Of a stretch of 64,000 bases of DNA, positions 1-9,392 are shown piece after piece (the first letter of the stretch is position 1; every line of letters starts with the position of its first letter). The notes under the pieces are model-generated. The model did no database searches, was not told the DNA's origin, and saw nothing but the letters and a program-made list of their open reading frames with translations. The translations under genes were made by a program, and so were the position numbers. Source of the stretch: Peribacillus frigoritolerans (lineage in GTDB: Bacteria > Bacillota > Bacilli > Bacillales > DSM-1321); the NCBI GenBank assembly GCA_030562215.1, contig JAUPFL010000001.1:1786501-1850500 (forward strand), in the 5' to 3' direction.

Positions 1-350
1 TGGGAATCATCGTCTCGGCAGTTGGTTTCATTCTCATCCTGTTTTCTTCCGGGTTCTTGACATCGGCAGTCTTCCTGACTATTTTCGGAGTGGGTAATGG
101 GTTCATCCGGCCGGCCATTTCGGCACTGCTGACCAAAAGTTCCATGACGGGCCATGGCAGTGTCACGGGACTGCTATCTTCCTTCGACTCATTCGGCAGG
201 ATTGCGGGTCCTCCGCTCGGCGGTTGGTTATTTTCGATTTCGATTGATTTACCATTTATATCGGGCGCGATCCTTTCCGTTTTTGCCTTGATTCTTTTTC
301 AGTTATACCATGCACGGACACAGACTAAACAGGTCCAAGCAACTCATTAA
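1..350 (+). CDS. MFS transporter, C-terminal part (cut by window edge)
   Basis: The frame is open from the first bases of the window and ends at 350, so only the last ~115 residues are visible. They hold three to four hydrophobic segments typical of the C-terminal half of a 12-14 TM major facilitator: a Gly/Pro-rich helix (GNGFIRPAISALL), a loop with SFDSFGRIAGPPLGG resembling the MFS helix-11 motif, and a last TM followed by a short basic and polar tail. The family call rests on this pattern; the substrate cannot be told. A hairpin terminator follows directly. Confidence 0.75.
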   Translation, partial: GIIVSAVGFILILFSSGFLTSAVFLTIFGVGNGFIRPAISALLTKSSMTGHGSVTGLLSSFDSFGRIAGPPLGGWLFSISIDLPFISGAILSVFALILFQLYHARTQTKQVQATH

Positions 351-397
351 GTTGATGATGGGCAAAAACCCCCATTCTAAAAATGGGGGGATGCGAG

Positions 398-424
398 CGG
401 TGCTTGAAATAGCACCGTTTTTTT
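398..424 (+). terminator. Rho-independent terminator
   Basis: Hairpin with an 8-bp stem (CGGTGCTT...AGCACCG) followed by seven T. A second GC-rich stem (CCCCCAT...ATGGGGG, 368-389) lies just upstream. It separates the MFS gene from the convergent cystine transporter operon and could serve both. Confidence 0.85.
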
Positions 425-1158
425 ATTGAATCATATTGAGGAATTTTCGTGTACGCGCTTCTTTAGGGTTTGTGAAAATCTGCTCGGGTGCACCCCGCTC
501 GATTATTTTTCCTTCATCCATGAAAATGACTTCATCGGCGACTTCACGGGCGAAACGCATTTCATGGGTCACCACGATCATTGTCATGCCCTCTTCTTTC
601 GCCAGGTCTTTCATGACCTGCAGGACGTCTCCGACTAGTTCGGGATCCAAAGCGGAAGTGGGTTCATCGAATAGCATGACCTTAGGCTCCATGGCCAGGG
701 CCCTTGCAATTCCGACCCGTTGCTGCTGTCCGCCGGACAATTGAAACGGATAAAAATCGATTTTTTCACCTAAGCCCACTTTTGTAAGCAGGGCAGCAGC
801 CGTTTCTTTCGCTTGATGTTTGGCGATGTTTTTTACAATGATGGGGCCTTCCATTACATTTTCCAAAGCTGTTTTGTGGGGGAAGAGGTTATAGCTTTGG
901 AAAACCATCCCTGTCAAACTGCGAAAAGAAGTAATCGAATTTTTCTAACCGGTTTTTGAAGTCCATTACCGTTTCATCGATTTCAATCGTCCCGTCCGTT
1001 GGTACCTCAAGGAGATTCAAACACCGAAGAAAGGTTGTTTTACCTGAACCCGAAGGACCGATCAATACAATGACTTTCCCTTGCTCAACTTCCAAATCGA
1101 TGCCCTTTAATACTTCAAGGTCACCAAACGATTTATGAAGATTCTTAATGTTGATCAT
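423..1158 (-). CDS. tcyC: Cystine/amino-acid ABC transporter ATPase, TcyC-like (frameshifted)
   Basis: ATPase that would power the adjacent binding protein-permease. Reading from ATG 1158 (SD AAAGGGG) it has Walker [10 protein letters not shown], then a frame break at the T5 run 940-944 (two bases short in an A run on the coding strand). The other frame continues with the Q-loop [12 protein letters not shown], signature LSGGQQQRV, Walker [13 protein letters not shown] and the H-loop THEMRF. With two bases restored it is 245 residues, the normal size. Residues after the break such as [10 protein letters not shown] and [10 protein letters not shown] agree with my recollection of B. subtilis TcyC. 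Cystine as substrate is inferred from the partner. Confidence 0.88.
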
Positions 1159-1187
1159 TTTAAAATCCCCTTTAACTACTGCGGTTC

Positions 1188-2699
1188 TTATTTTGCTACA
1201 TAACGATTAAGTCTGTCCTCTAAACTTCCTTGAATGAAAGATAGAATGGTGCACAAAATCCAATATAAAGCAGCTGCTTCCATGTAAAGTAGTAGAAATT
1301 CATAGTTTTTTGCAGCGATTTCCTGGGCTTTACGGAATAATTCCGTTACAAGAATGAGTGATGCAAGCGATGTATCTTTTAAAAGGCTAATGAACGTATT
1401 GGATAATGGGGGAATGGATACCCGAGCTGCCTGCGGCAAAATGATGCGCTTTAAAGCTTGGGTATATGACATCCCGATTGAATAGCCTGCTTCCCATTGC
1501 CCTTTTGGTATGGATAAAATGGCCGCTCGTATAATTTCAGATGCGTATGCTCCAACACTTAGTGAGAATCCGATAATAGCCGATATGAAAGGATCGATGG
1601 TTACACCTAAATTTGGAAGTCCATAGAAAATGATAAATAATTGCACAAGTAATGGTGTCCCGCGGATGATTGACACATATACTCGCGCAATTATTTGAAG
1701 TATCCTCATGGAAGATAATCTAGCCAATGCTGTGAGTACAGCAAGAATAAGGCCGAGAACAAATGAAATTAGTGTTAGTGGAATCGTATATTGAATAGCT
1801 CCCTCTATCATCGGATAGAGGGAGGTTTGAGCGATGGAAACAAGCTGGCCCATACGCTCGGGGTCGGCGAAAATATTACTTAGAGAAACATCTTCACCAA
1901 ACCATTTATCCGAGATTTTCGCGTACGTGCCGTCTTCTTTCATTGCTTTAAGTGCTTTGTTTACTTCTTCCACTAATTTACCGCTGTCTTTTCTGAACAT
2001 TAAACCACTTGCGACTCCGCTTTCTTCCTCATCAGCGACTTTGATAGGTGCATCCGGATGTTGTTTTTTATAATCAAGGTAAGATAATTTGTCATTGATC
2101 GTGGCATCTACACGTTTAGAACCAATAAGCTGTACGGATTGAGAAAATCCTTCAATTCCGGTAACTTCAGCACCATGTGATTTAGCCAGGTCATTGTAGT
2201 TACTCGTTAATGATTGTGCAGAGGTCTTGCCTTTCAAATCATCGAAGGATTTAATATCGGTATTATCTTTGTGTACAAGCAATACGGCCCCTGATTGAAT
2301 ATATGGGTCAGAGAAATCATATTTCTTTTGACGGTCTTCATCGATGCCCACTTGGTTTGCGATCATATCAAATCGTTTTGCATCCAAGCCTGCAAACATG
2401 CCGTCCCATTGTGTTTCCTTGAATTCAGCTTTCACTCCAAGGCGTTTTGCCACTTCTTTAGCAATTTCAACATCAAACCCCGTTAGTTTATCTGAATCAT
2501 CGTGGAATGTGAAAGGAGGATATGTACCTTCTGTTCCAACAGTTAATACGCCATCTTTTTTGACTTTATCATATAGACTTTCTTGTGAAGAAGATTTATT
2601 GCCGGTATCGTTTGCCTCATTTTTTGTATCGGTACCACAAGCGGTAAGTACAACCGTGAAAGCTAACAATAGCGATAAAAGTGCAACCATTTTTTTCAT
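1188..2699 (-). CDS. tcyA: Cystine ABC transporter: binding protein fused to permease (TcyA-TcyB type)
   Basis: 503 residues in one frame. Residues 1-21 form a lipoprotein signal with lipobox LTAC. Residues ~45-270 form a family-3 solute-binding domain ([41 protein letters not shown]) that closely matches what I recall of the L-cystine binder TcyA. After WFGED a short linker leads into a polar amino-acid permease domain (~290-500) with five TM segments and the EAA loop ([12 protein letters not shown]), matching TcyB. No start codon with an SD lies at the junction, so the fusion appears real. The upstream SD is TAGGAGG. A 29-bp gap to the ATPase gene indicates an operon. The role is uptake of cystine for sulfur supply. 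Confidence 0.88.
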   Translation of the reverse strand: MKKMVALLSLLLAFTVVLTACGTDTKNEANDTGNKSSSQESLYDKVKKDGVLTVGTEGTYPPFTFHDDSDKLTGFDVEIAKEVAKRLGVKAEFKETQWDGMFAGLDAKRFDMIANQVGIDEDRQKKYDFSDPYIQSGAVLLVHKDNTDIKSFDDLKGKTSAQSLTSNYNDLAKSHGAEVTGIEGFSQSVQLIGSKRVDATINDKLSYLDYKKQHPDAPIKVADEEESGVASGLMFRKDSGKLVEEVNKALKAMKEDGTYAKISDKWFGEDVSLSNIFADPERMGQLVSIAQTSLYPMIEGAIQYTIPLTLISFVLGLILAVLTALARLSSMRILQIIARVYVSIIRGTPLLVQLFIIFYGLPNLGVTIDPFISAIIGFSLSVGAYASEIIRAAILSIPKGQWEAGYSIGMSYTQALKRIILPQAARVSIPPLSNTFISLLKDTSLASLILVTELFRKAQEIAAKNYEFLLLYMEAAALYWILCTILSFIQGSLEDRLNRYVAK

Positions 2700-2743
2700 T
2701 TGGGTAAACCTCCTAGTAATCTGATAGGGATTGATACTCTGTG

Positions 2744-2772
2744 ATACTATACAAGAAAAGGAAAAAAGTCAA
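2744..2772 (-). promoter_or_regulatory. Likely sigma-A promoter of the cystine importer operon
   Basis: On the minus strand, -35 TTGACT (2767-2772) and -10 TAGTAT (2744-2749) are separated by 17 bp, with a T-rich spacer. The -10 lies 45 bp upstream of the start codon. I saw no S-box or T-box structure between promoter and gene. Confidence 0.5.
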
Positions 2773-2994
2773 TGAAAATAACTTATATCATTAGTGTTAA
2801 TGAAACTTGGTGAATTATACGGATTTTCACGCATTGAAGTTAAATAATACGAAAGGAAAGGGAAGTGATCATTAAGAATCCAAGGGGACAAATAGCCCCT
2901 CAACCACATCGAATATTAGCTAAGTGGAAAAGGGGGTTTTTGGGCCATCCGGAACTATTGCAAGGTTCTTTTAACTTAGTGTTTATCATGATTC

Positions 2995-3261
2995 CTATCC
3001 TCTACACTGACGAATATAGGGTTCGAAAATAACCACTACAGTTTGATCTTCACCGACAATGAATTCCAGTTCATAATTCCCTGTCCTGGAAATGTAGTTG
3101 ATTTCATTCGTACTGGAAATATGCCGTTTTTCGACTGTAATATGTATTTCCAGGTGTTACAATCGTTCCCAATACAAAACTTTTGCGGTCTGCGGCACCA
3201 GTTGATTTAAAGTAATCATTTCAAGTTGATCTCTAGAACCATGTATAGCAAGCATCCTCAT
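2995..3261 (-). pseudogene. Remnant of a small unknown protein gene
   Basis: Minus-strand coding-like sequence of ~85 codons broken into at least three frames. It starts with MRMLAIHGSRDQL, continues as NDYFKSTGAADRKSF and VLGTIVTPGNTYY, and ends in frame with EKRHISSTNEINYIS ... VVIFEPYIRQ and a stop at 2995. The amino-acid pattern changes frame without losing sense, suggesting either decay or uncorrected indels. I recognise no family. It lies between the cystine operon and the repeat array. Confidence 0.35.
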
Positions 3262-3343
3262 CACCACAAGTTTAAATATTTCTATTTAAAACAATAAAGA
3301 CTGTAGGCAAAAGGGTTCAATCTAAAATTAAAAACTAGGTTAA

Positions 3344-4330
3344 TTGGAGCGGGTGTGAGACTCCTGCGGGAAAAGCGCGTCTAGGGGAGACCCGCAGGCG
3401 CAAGACGAGGAGGCTCCCCGACCGCCCGCGGAAAGCGAGTGCCTGAAGCGGAAATCAACATCCAAATCGTACAAGCAATAAAAAAACTGCAGGCCCAATC
3501 ATGCAGACTGGTACCCGCAGTTTGTAGGCGGAAAACATATCTTTCATCAAATGATGTTCTATAAACCAATACCTTCAACTCCTATGCATGGTTTCTAACT
3601 AAATGCTATAACAAAGTTGATTGGAGCGGGTACGAGACTCCTGCGGGAAAAGCGCGTCTAGGGAGACCACGCAGGCGCAAGACGAGGAGGCTCCCCGACC
3701 GCCCGCGGAAAGCGAGTGCCTGAAGCGGAAATCAACATCCAAATCGTACAAGCAATAAAAAAACTGCAGGCCCAATCATGCAGACTGGTACCCGCAGTTT
3801 GTAGGCGGAAAACATATCTTTCATCAAATGATGTTCTATAAACCAATACCTTCAACTCCCAGGCATGGTTTCTAACTAAATGCTATAACAAAGTTGATTG
3901 GAGCGGGTGTGAGACTCCTGCGGGAAAAGCGTGTCTAGGGAGACCCGCAGGCGCAAGGCGAGGAGGCTCCCCGACCGCCCGCGGAAAGCGAGTGCCTGAA
4001 GCGGAAATCAACATCCAAATCGTACAAGCAATAAAAAAACTGCAGGCCCAATCATTCAGACTGGTACCCGCAGTTTGTAGGCGGAAAACATATCTTTCAT
4101 CAAATGATGTTCTATAAACCAATACCTTCAACTCCCAGGCATGGTTTCTAACTAAATGCTATAACAAAGTTGATTGGTGCGGAAGGTACGAGACTCCTGC
4201 GGGAAAAGCGCGTCTAGGGGAGACCCCGCAGGCGCAAGACGAGGAGGCTCCCCGACCGCCCGCGGAAAGCGAGTGCCTGAAGCGGAAATCAACATCCAAA
4301 TCGTACAAGCAATAAAAAAAAACTGCAGAC
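3344..4330 (+). repeat. Tandem array of a 277-bp repeat (three full units and a diverged fourth)
   Basis: Units begin at 3344, 3621, 3898 and 4174 (spacing 277, 277, 276). Each opens with TTGGAGCGGGTGTGAGACTC-like sequence, contains a palindromic core (CCTGCGGG...CCCGCAGG), a GC-rich middle (GGAGGCTCCCCGACCGCCCG) and the motif GAGTGCCTGAAGCGG, then an AT-rich tail that includes CTGCAGGCCCAATCAT. Units one to three are almost identical. The fourth diverges after its A-run. The GC-rich ~130-bp core is a dispersed repeat: another copy lies at 23219-23350. No conserved protein is encoded. Confidence 0.9.
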
Positions 4331-4404
4331 AAACACGATTTTCATCGAGTTGCCAACAGTCTGGGCGCTTCACTATGATGAAACACCCTTTGAAAATGAT
4401 ATGA

Positions 4405-4875
4405 TTAATCCCAAACGTTAATTCTAGGGACTCCAGCAGTTCTTAAGTAGTCCAATAATTGACCAGTATGTACAGACTCATGATAAGCGATTCTCAGCAG
4501 CATGTCTCCTAAATCCCTGGTATATCCTACATCAGAGCGATCGATTTTAATAGTGGATAAGTCGTCTTCGCTGAAGGATATGATTGTTTCCAAAAAGTCA
4601 CGCCTGTAAGGTTCGGCAAAGTTTAATTCCGCTTCTACAGAGATAAGTGGCTGTTTTTCATATGGTGATTCATAAACTGGTAAGCTGCCTTGATTTTTAA
4701 TGGATAAATGATAGTAATGCTCACTATCAAGGACATGTCTAACCATTTCTAAACAGCTCATTGCCTTGTCGTCCGGTTTCCAATGGAGTGTGCCTTTAGG
4801 TATTGAAGTCCATAGTTTAATGTTTCTTCTTCTAACCTCTTCAAGATTTAAGATGATTAGTTCTATCGATTTCAT
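4405..4875 (-). CDS. DinB-family protein
   Basis: 156 residues, start ATG 4875 with SD AGGGGAG. The four-helix DinB/YfiT fold is suggested by the spaced histidines: HVLDSEHYYH in helix 2 and HESVHTGQL in helix 4, which in this superfamily bind a divalent metal. The motif WKPDDKAMSCLEMVRH is the usual first metal-helix context. Members include damage-inducible proteins and thiol-dependent transferases, so the exact reaction is unknown. It stands alone between the repeat array and a non-coding stretch. Confidence 0.8.
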   Translation of the reverse strand: MKSIELIILNLEEVRRRNIKLWTSIPKGTLHWKPDDKAMSCLEMVRHVLDSEHYYHLSIKNQGSLPVYESPYEKQPLISVEAELNFAEPYRRDFLETIISFSEDDLSTIKIDRSDVGYTRDLGDMLLRIAYHESVHTGQLLDYLRTAGVPRINVWD

Positions 4876-5422
4876 TATATCTCCCCTTTTAGCAGGTATA
4901 CAATCACTATACAGGAATGGGTTTATTTTGAAAATATAGAAAAAATATTATGGATAGGGTATTAAATCATTGCGATTCCTTCCAATATATATAGTGACGC
5001 TCCTGTTTTATTAAGATAAACGTATGATAGGGTTAACTAGTTTTTACTGGTTGACCTTTTTAAGGGTAACTCTACTATCAAGCAAAGGAATGACAAACGT
5101 GGCACATTGTTTGTTCAATAGAATTACCTTGAATACATGGGAAATTGCATGAAAAAGAAGCATCGGAGAGAGGAGTAAGATTTTAAGAAAGGTTGAAGAG
5201 ACTACAGGGAAAATGCCTATGAATCCGTGTAGAATTTACAGGCTTTCCTTCCCTAGTTGTTCATTGCATGGAGGAACGGAGAATTCATATATCCCTATAA
5301 TCCTAATCTCACTTATTAGGATTAGTATCAGGAAGATAATCCCTGTGAATGGAGGGTAAAACGGAATGTATATTGATCGATCTTTCTTTTTATTTACCCC
5401 TATAGGCTTCAAGAGACCCTTC
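4876..5422. other. 547-bp intergenic region with one strong inverted repeat
   Basis: No frame holds a convincing gene. The AT-rich sequence has scattered stops on both strands. The only clear structure is the 10-bp inverted repeat at 5298-5324, listed separately. It separates two minus-strand genes. Confidence 0.5.
5298..5324. promoter_or_regulatory. Perfect 10-bp inverted repeat (possible operator)
   Basis: TAATCCTAAT (5298-5307), a 7-bp spacer, then ATTAGGATTA (5315-5324). The arms are perfect but AT-rich with no T-run, so it looks more like a dimeric repressor site than a terminator. No regulator is nearby. Confidence 0.4.
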
Positions 5423-5835
5423 TTAAATCAGTGATTGAATTAGAATGTCATCATGATAAATGAAAATCGGTTTAAAACCAAGGGCTCTAAACTTTTGCAA
5501 TGCTTCATGGTTATTTTTGTTCACGAAACCGGACACTACAAGGATTCCTTTTTTTCTCACATATGCTACTAATTCGGGTAAAAGGGCTTGGAGAATTCCC
5601 TTTCCTCTATATTTCTTGTCAATGACTACATAATTAATATGAGCCACTTTATATAAATAAAGATTATAACAAAGAAACCCCACTACTTTACCTTTATCAT
5701 TACAAATCACAAGTACCTTGTGTGATTTTTGCAGAATTTCATTCACTTTATCGGACGAAACCCGAAAATTTTTTACCGTAATATCCGTTAATTTCTTTAT
5801 ATCCTTTTAGGTTTCCAGTCTCGAAAAAAATACAT
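5423..5835 (-). CDS. GNAT-family N-acetyltransferase (5' part disrupted)
   Basis: The open part (5423-5746) encodes the Gcn5-related acetyltransferase core: beta strands VGFLCYNLYLYKVAHINYVVID, the acetyl-CoA binding loop KKYRGKGILQALL (motif A, R/Q-x-x-G-x-G), and the C-terminal NKNNHEALQKFRALGF motif. Coding sense continues upstream (LTDITVKNFRVSSDKV) in the same frame to about 5806, where there is a stop. A good SD (GGAGAAG) and ATG lie at 5835 in another frame, so at least one frame break separates start and body. Substrate unknown. Confidence 0.72.
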
Positions 5836-5910
5836 TATAACTTCTCCTTTATCTCTATTAGATATAACAGTTATTCACTAGACATATATAGCTGGTACAT
5901 GTAAATACAT

Positions 5911-5952
5911 AACATGGAATCCCTTTAGATTAGTCCAAAGGGATTCCATGTT
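5911..5952. terminator. Long perfect hairpin
   Basis: A 16-bp perfect inverted repeat (AACATGGAATCCCTTT / AAAGGGATTCCATGTT) with a 10-nt loop between two minus-strand genes. It lacks a good T-tract, so termination is likely but not certain. Confidence 0.55.
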
Positions 5953-5972
5953 AATCTCAAAAAAGCAACCTT

Positions 5973-6158
5973 CTAATTTTCAAATTCTTTGACAGAAGTG
6001 GGTTTCTTGATGGAAGTAGGTTCCTTAATTGAAGTACCTCTATTATTGTTTAATAGATTTTGTAAGACTCTTCTCAAGGCAGACCTAAGGCTGCTATTGC
6101 CAGTTCCAGAATTACCAGTTCCAGAATTAACAGCTCTTCTTAGCTTTTTGTTTGACAC
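5973..6158 (-). CDS. Small repetitive protein of unknown function
   Basis: About 61 residues if started at GTG 6158, chosen because AAAGGGG lies 8 nt upstream. An ATG at 6191 lacks a comparable SD. The protein is basic and low complexity: NSGTGNSGTGNSS near the N-terminus and a threefold TSIKEP/TSIKKP/TSVKE repeat at the C-terminus, joined by LRSALRRVLQNLLNNN. There is no signal peptide or TM segment. The composition is reminiscent of small sporulation or coat proteins, but I do not recognise the family. Confidence 0.5.
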   Translation of the reverse strand: MSNKKLRRAVNSGTGNSGTGNSSLRSALRRVLQNLLNNNRGTSIKEPTSIKKPTSVKEFEN

Positions 6159-6376
6159 TGAAATCATCCCCTTTGTTTTATAGATTTCCACATTACTAAT
6201 TTATGTGTAATTTTTCCTTTTGCTTGGACAAGTTCATTAATTATTGCGCAGCGCAGGAGTTGCTACCATTTAATGTAATAACATGGTATAATTCATGTGA
6301 ATTACTTCACATGAAAACACTTAAACACTCGTTATTATTCGTACTATTAACTCATAAACGAAAGTGGGTTGGTTAT

Positions 6377-7265
6377 ATGCTGAAGAAAGTGGTTTTAGCT
6401 GGCGGGACTGGTTTTGTCGGTCAATACTTTGAAAAGCATTTCAGGAATTTAGGGTATGAGGTAAGGATCATCTCCAGACAATCCCCGCATACTGGCTGGG
6501 AAGATAAAGAAGGAATAAGGGGAATGATCGATAACTCGGATATGTTAATCAACCTAGCAGGAAAGACGGTCAATTGCCGTTACAACGCCAAGAATAAGAA
6601 AAAATATTGGATTCACGAACCGATACGACTGAAGTGCTAGGTAAGGCGATTGAACAATGCGAGAATCCCCTTCATTATGGATAAACTCAAGTACGGCAAC
6701 GATATACAGGCATGCTGAAGATAAACCAATGACGGAGGAACATGGTGTAATCGGTTCAGGCTTTTCTGTAGATGTTGCGAAAGCGTGGGAGCGATCATTT
6801 TTCAATTTCCGATTACCAAAGACGAGGCAAATTGCTTTACGGATCGCCATTGTATTGGGAGATGGGGGAGTGATGACCCCATATAGGAATTTGGTTAAAT
6901 TCGGACTGGGAGGGCATCAAGGATCAGGAAATCAGAAATTCAGTTGGATACATATAGAAGATTTATTTAACATTGTCCTTTTTCTGAGAAAGAATCAGGA
7001 GCTGAGTGGGGTGTTCAATTGTTCATCGCCGCATCCAGTTACAAATCGTGAATTGATGGCTCATTTGAGAAAACTCATGAATATTAGGATAGGACTTCCC
7101 TGTCCAACACCCATGCTTGAAATGGGCGCTTTCTTTATGGGTACCGAAACGGAATTGATATTAAAAAGCCGGTGGGTCATACCTGAGAGATTGGAAAAGG
7201 CGGGGTATGCATTTAAATTCCGTCATCTTGATGAGGCTCTGGAACAGATACTGATGAATTCTTAA
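6377..7265 (+). CDS. TIGR01777-family epimerase/NAD(P)-binding protein, YfhF paralogue (frameshifted)
   Basis: Extended SDR of ~296 residues once two breaks are repaired: a short A6 run at 6598-6603 and a C4 run at 6667-6670. The N-terminal dinucleotide motif is AGGTGFVGQ. Downstream come MLINLAGKTVN, WINSSTATIY (the active-site region, with Y), LRIAIVLG, SWIHIEDL and the family-typical C-terminal TPMLEMGAFFMGTETELIL...RLEKAGYAF...LDEAL. The family is annotated as sugar-nucleotide epimerase-like, but the substrate is unknown. A second member, yfhF, sits at 35.7 kb. The start at 6377 is chosen because homology begins at MLKKVV; longer in-frame starts give no similarity. Confidence 0.8.
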
Positions 7266-7326
7266 AATACACGAGAAAGATTGCTATAATGATAGATAGA
7301 AAATCATTAATGGGGGGAATCGCAGA

Positions 7327-8502
7327 ATGAATATGACTCCATCTGAAAAAGTCGGAAAATTCACAACGGGGATATTTTCAGAATTGGCGACCCGCAAGCA
7401 GGATGCAATGAAACGAGGGCTGGATGTTATCGATTTGAGTGTAGGAAGTCCGGATCTACCACCTCCTGATTTTGTAGTGGATACGCTTGTAAAGTATGCG
7501 CAGGATCCCAATTCCTACGGGTATACGTTAAAAGGTACACCTGAATTCCATGAGGCAGTCCGTTATTTTTATCGGATGCGTTATGGAGTGGAGCTGGATG
7601 CAGAAAGGGAAGTCCTCCAACTGATGGGATCGCAGGATGGTCTTGCACACTTGGCAACAGCGATGATAAACCCTGGAGATTATGTGCTGGTGCCAGATCC
7701 GGGATATCAATTTATGAAGCGAGTGTAGAACTTGCCGGCGGAATCATTCATCCGATGCCGCTTACTGCCGAAAATGGATTCCTGCCGCAGCTTTACGAAA
7801 TTCCGGGTGAAATAGTGAAAAAGACCAAAATGATGATCATTAGTTATCCAGGAAATCCTGTCACGGCCCTTGCTGATGAAGCTTTCTTTTCGGAAGTTAT
7901 ATCGTTTGCGAAAAAGAACGAGATCATGGTGGTTCACGATTTTGCTTATTCCGAGTTGATTTTTGATGATCATCCGCAAATTAGTTTTATGTCCATTCCT
8001 GGTGCCAAGGAAGTGGGGATTGAATTTAACTCACTTTCCAAAACTTTTAATATGGCCGGCTGCCGCATCGGGTATGCAGTAGGCAATCGAAAGGCGCTGA
8101 ACATTCTGGGAACGTTGAAATCACACATCGATTATGGGGTTTTTATCCTATCAAAAAGCTGCCGAGATGGCGCTAACTTCCAATCTTTCGCTGCTATCCG
8201 AACAGGTTAAGGAATACCAGTCCCGACGTGATGCATTGATTTCAGGTCTTGCGGAAGGGGGATGGCATGTACCGAAAACATCAGCTACCATGTTTATTTG
8301 GGCCCCGATTCCTGCTGGCTGGAAATCACGGGATTTTGCCTATGCATTGATTGAAAAAGCAGGGGTAACGGTCGTTCCAGGCGATGCTTTTGGTAAGCAG
8401 GGTGAAGGGTATGTCCGGATGGCCTTGGTCCAGCCGGAAGATAGATTGACAGAAGCTGCTGAACGGATCAGATTGTTTTTGGAGGGAAAAATTGGAGTGT
8501 GA
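7327..8502 (+). CDS. PLP-dependent class I/II aminotransferase (frameshifted)
   Basis: About 392 residues in fold-type I order: N-terminal DLSVGSPDLPPP, GYTLKGTPEFHEAVRYFY, MGSQDGLAHLA, DPGYP (break near 7708 where one C is missing), SYPGNPVTALAD, HDFAYSELIFDD, PLP lysine in SLSKTFNMAGCRIGY, then two more breaks near 8142-8150 and the C-terminal GDAFGKQGEGYVRMALV. The pattern resembles LL-diaminopimelate or alanine-type aminotransferases of the AlaC/DapL branch; I cannot choose between them. ATG 7327 has SD GGGGGAA. The gene is monocistronic, ending in a terminator. Confidence 0.85.
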
Positions 8503-8532
8503 AAAATCTAGCATTTAATATATTCAGGTTTT

Positions 8533-8575
8533 AAGAACGCTCGATCAAGGATCGGACGTTCTTTCTTTTTATTTT
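8533..8575 (+). terminator. Rho-independent terminator of the aminotransferase gene
   Basis: Hairpin AAGAACG...CGTTCTT with an inner CGATC/GATCG pairing, followed by a T-rich tract. Confidence 0.8.
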
Positions 8576-8628
8576 CTTACTTAAATGAAATGCACAAATA
8601 TCATTAAGGCAATTGCAAACGTTGGCCC

Positions 8629-8899
8629 ACATGGAATAATGCCCTGATCCTGAAAAATCCGGAGCAAATGCCGCACAATTGGCTCAGCAGTATAAACGGT
8701 TTTGGCTGGCACAGGGGCCGCCGGTATCCATTCCGGGGGAGAGTGAGAGAAAAGGTTTGCGGACGGTGACTACCAATCTACTATAGAGGCAGAAGCTTAT
8801 TTTCTAAAGGCAGGAATAAACGGGCACGCCGAGGAGTATATAGAGCTTGAGGAAGGCTGTTACGTACTTGTTAAAGTGAGATGCTCTCTAGTGTTTTAA
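8629..8899 (+). pseudogene. Gene fragment of unknown family
   Basis: No complete frame, but a continuous protein sense in two frames: PDPEKSGANAAQLAQQYKRF, WLAQGPPVSIPGESERKG, then after one missing T (at ~8754) FADGDYQSTIEAEAYFL, KAGINGHAEEYIELEEG and CYVLVKVRCSLVF, stop at 8899. There is no start codon with an SD, so it seems to lack its 5' end. I do not recognise it. It sits directly upstream of a holin gene, which hints at phage-derived debris. Confidence 0.4.
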
Positions 8900-9081
8900 A
8901 AAACTACTTTGAGGTTTAAGAGAAGGTCCATCCTCTGATGGGCTTTTTCTGTTTATGGGAAACTAGAGAGATGGATTATAATGGAACTTTTGAACGTAAA
9001 AAGGACAAGCCGCATAAAATATAGCAGGTCTGCGACAATCTTCAATGAAGCGGACTTAATATGATAGAGAGGGGAAAAGCA

Positions 9082-9354
9082 ATGATCAACTGGAAAGTGC
9101 GTCTTAAGAACCCTACGTTTATATTCACTGTACTCCTTCCTGGTCTTTTAATATTGGCGCAGATGGTTGCGGCGTTCATAAACAATTTCATTACTCCTAT
9201 AGGCTTTACCATTACTGATGATGCATTGAACGGAGCTTTAGGCATCATTAACTTCATAGCGCTTACATTCTTTGGGATCGGCGGTGTGGTCGATCATACC
9301 ACTAAAGGTCTAAGTGACAGTGAAAATGCTCGACAATACGAGGAACCTAAGTAA
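9082..9354 (+). CDS. phi LC3-type holin
   Basis: 90 residues from ATG 9082, with SD GAGAGGGGA 7 nt upstream (the upstream ATG at 9061 overlaps the SD region). The sequence MINWKVRLKNPTFIFTVLLP is the hallmark start of phage phi-LC3 family holins. Two TM segments (FIFTVLLPGLLILAQMVAAF and LGIINFIALTFFGIGGVVDH) flank a short loop, and the polar tail ends in DHTTKGLSDSENARQYEEPK, also family-typical. Holins form the membrane lesion that releases endolysin. Here it is followed by a terminator and an NlpC/P60-like gene. Confidence 0.88.
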   Translation: MINWKVRLKNPTFIFTVLLPGLLILAQMVAAFINNFITPIGFTITDDALNGALGIINFIALTFFGIGGVVDHTTKGLSDSENARQYEEPK

Positions 9355-9392
9355 TGGACACTATCCTTTCAGCTACTGGAAAATAGAATATA

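Noticed and set aside
2700-2990. S-box or T-box riboswitch upstream of the cystine importer
   Set aside because: No conserved S-box core or T-box AGGGTGG-type sequence, and no terminator-antiterminator pair, between promoter and start codon.
3344-4330. CRISPR-like array
   Set aside because: Units are 277 bp with no alternating unique spacers of constant length, and no cas genes are in the window.
3381-4373. Near-identical 65-82 codon ORFs on the minus strand in each unit of the repeat array
   Set aside because: They exist only because the repeat DNA is duplicated. The frame is interrupted or changed in the fourth unit and the 23.2-kb copy, and there is no SD or protein-like conservation.
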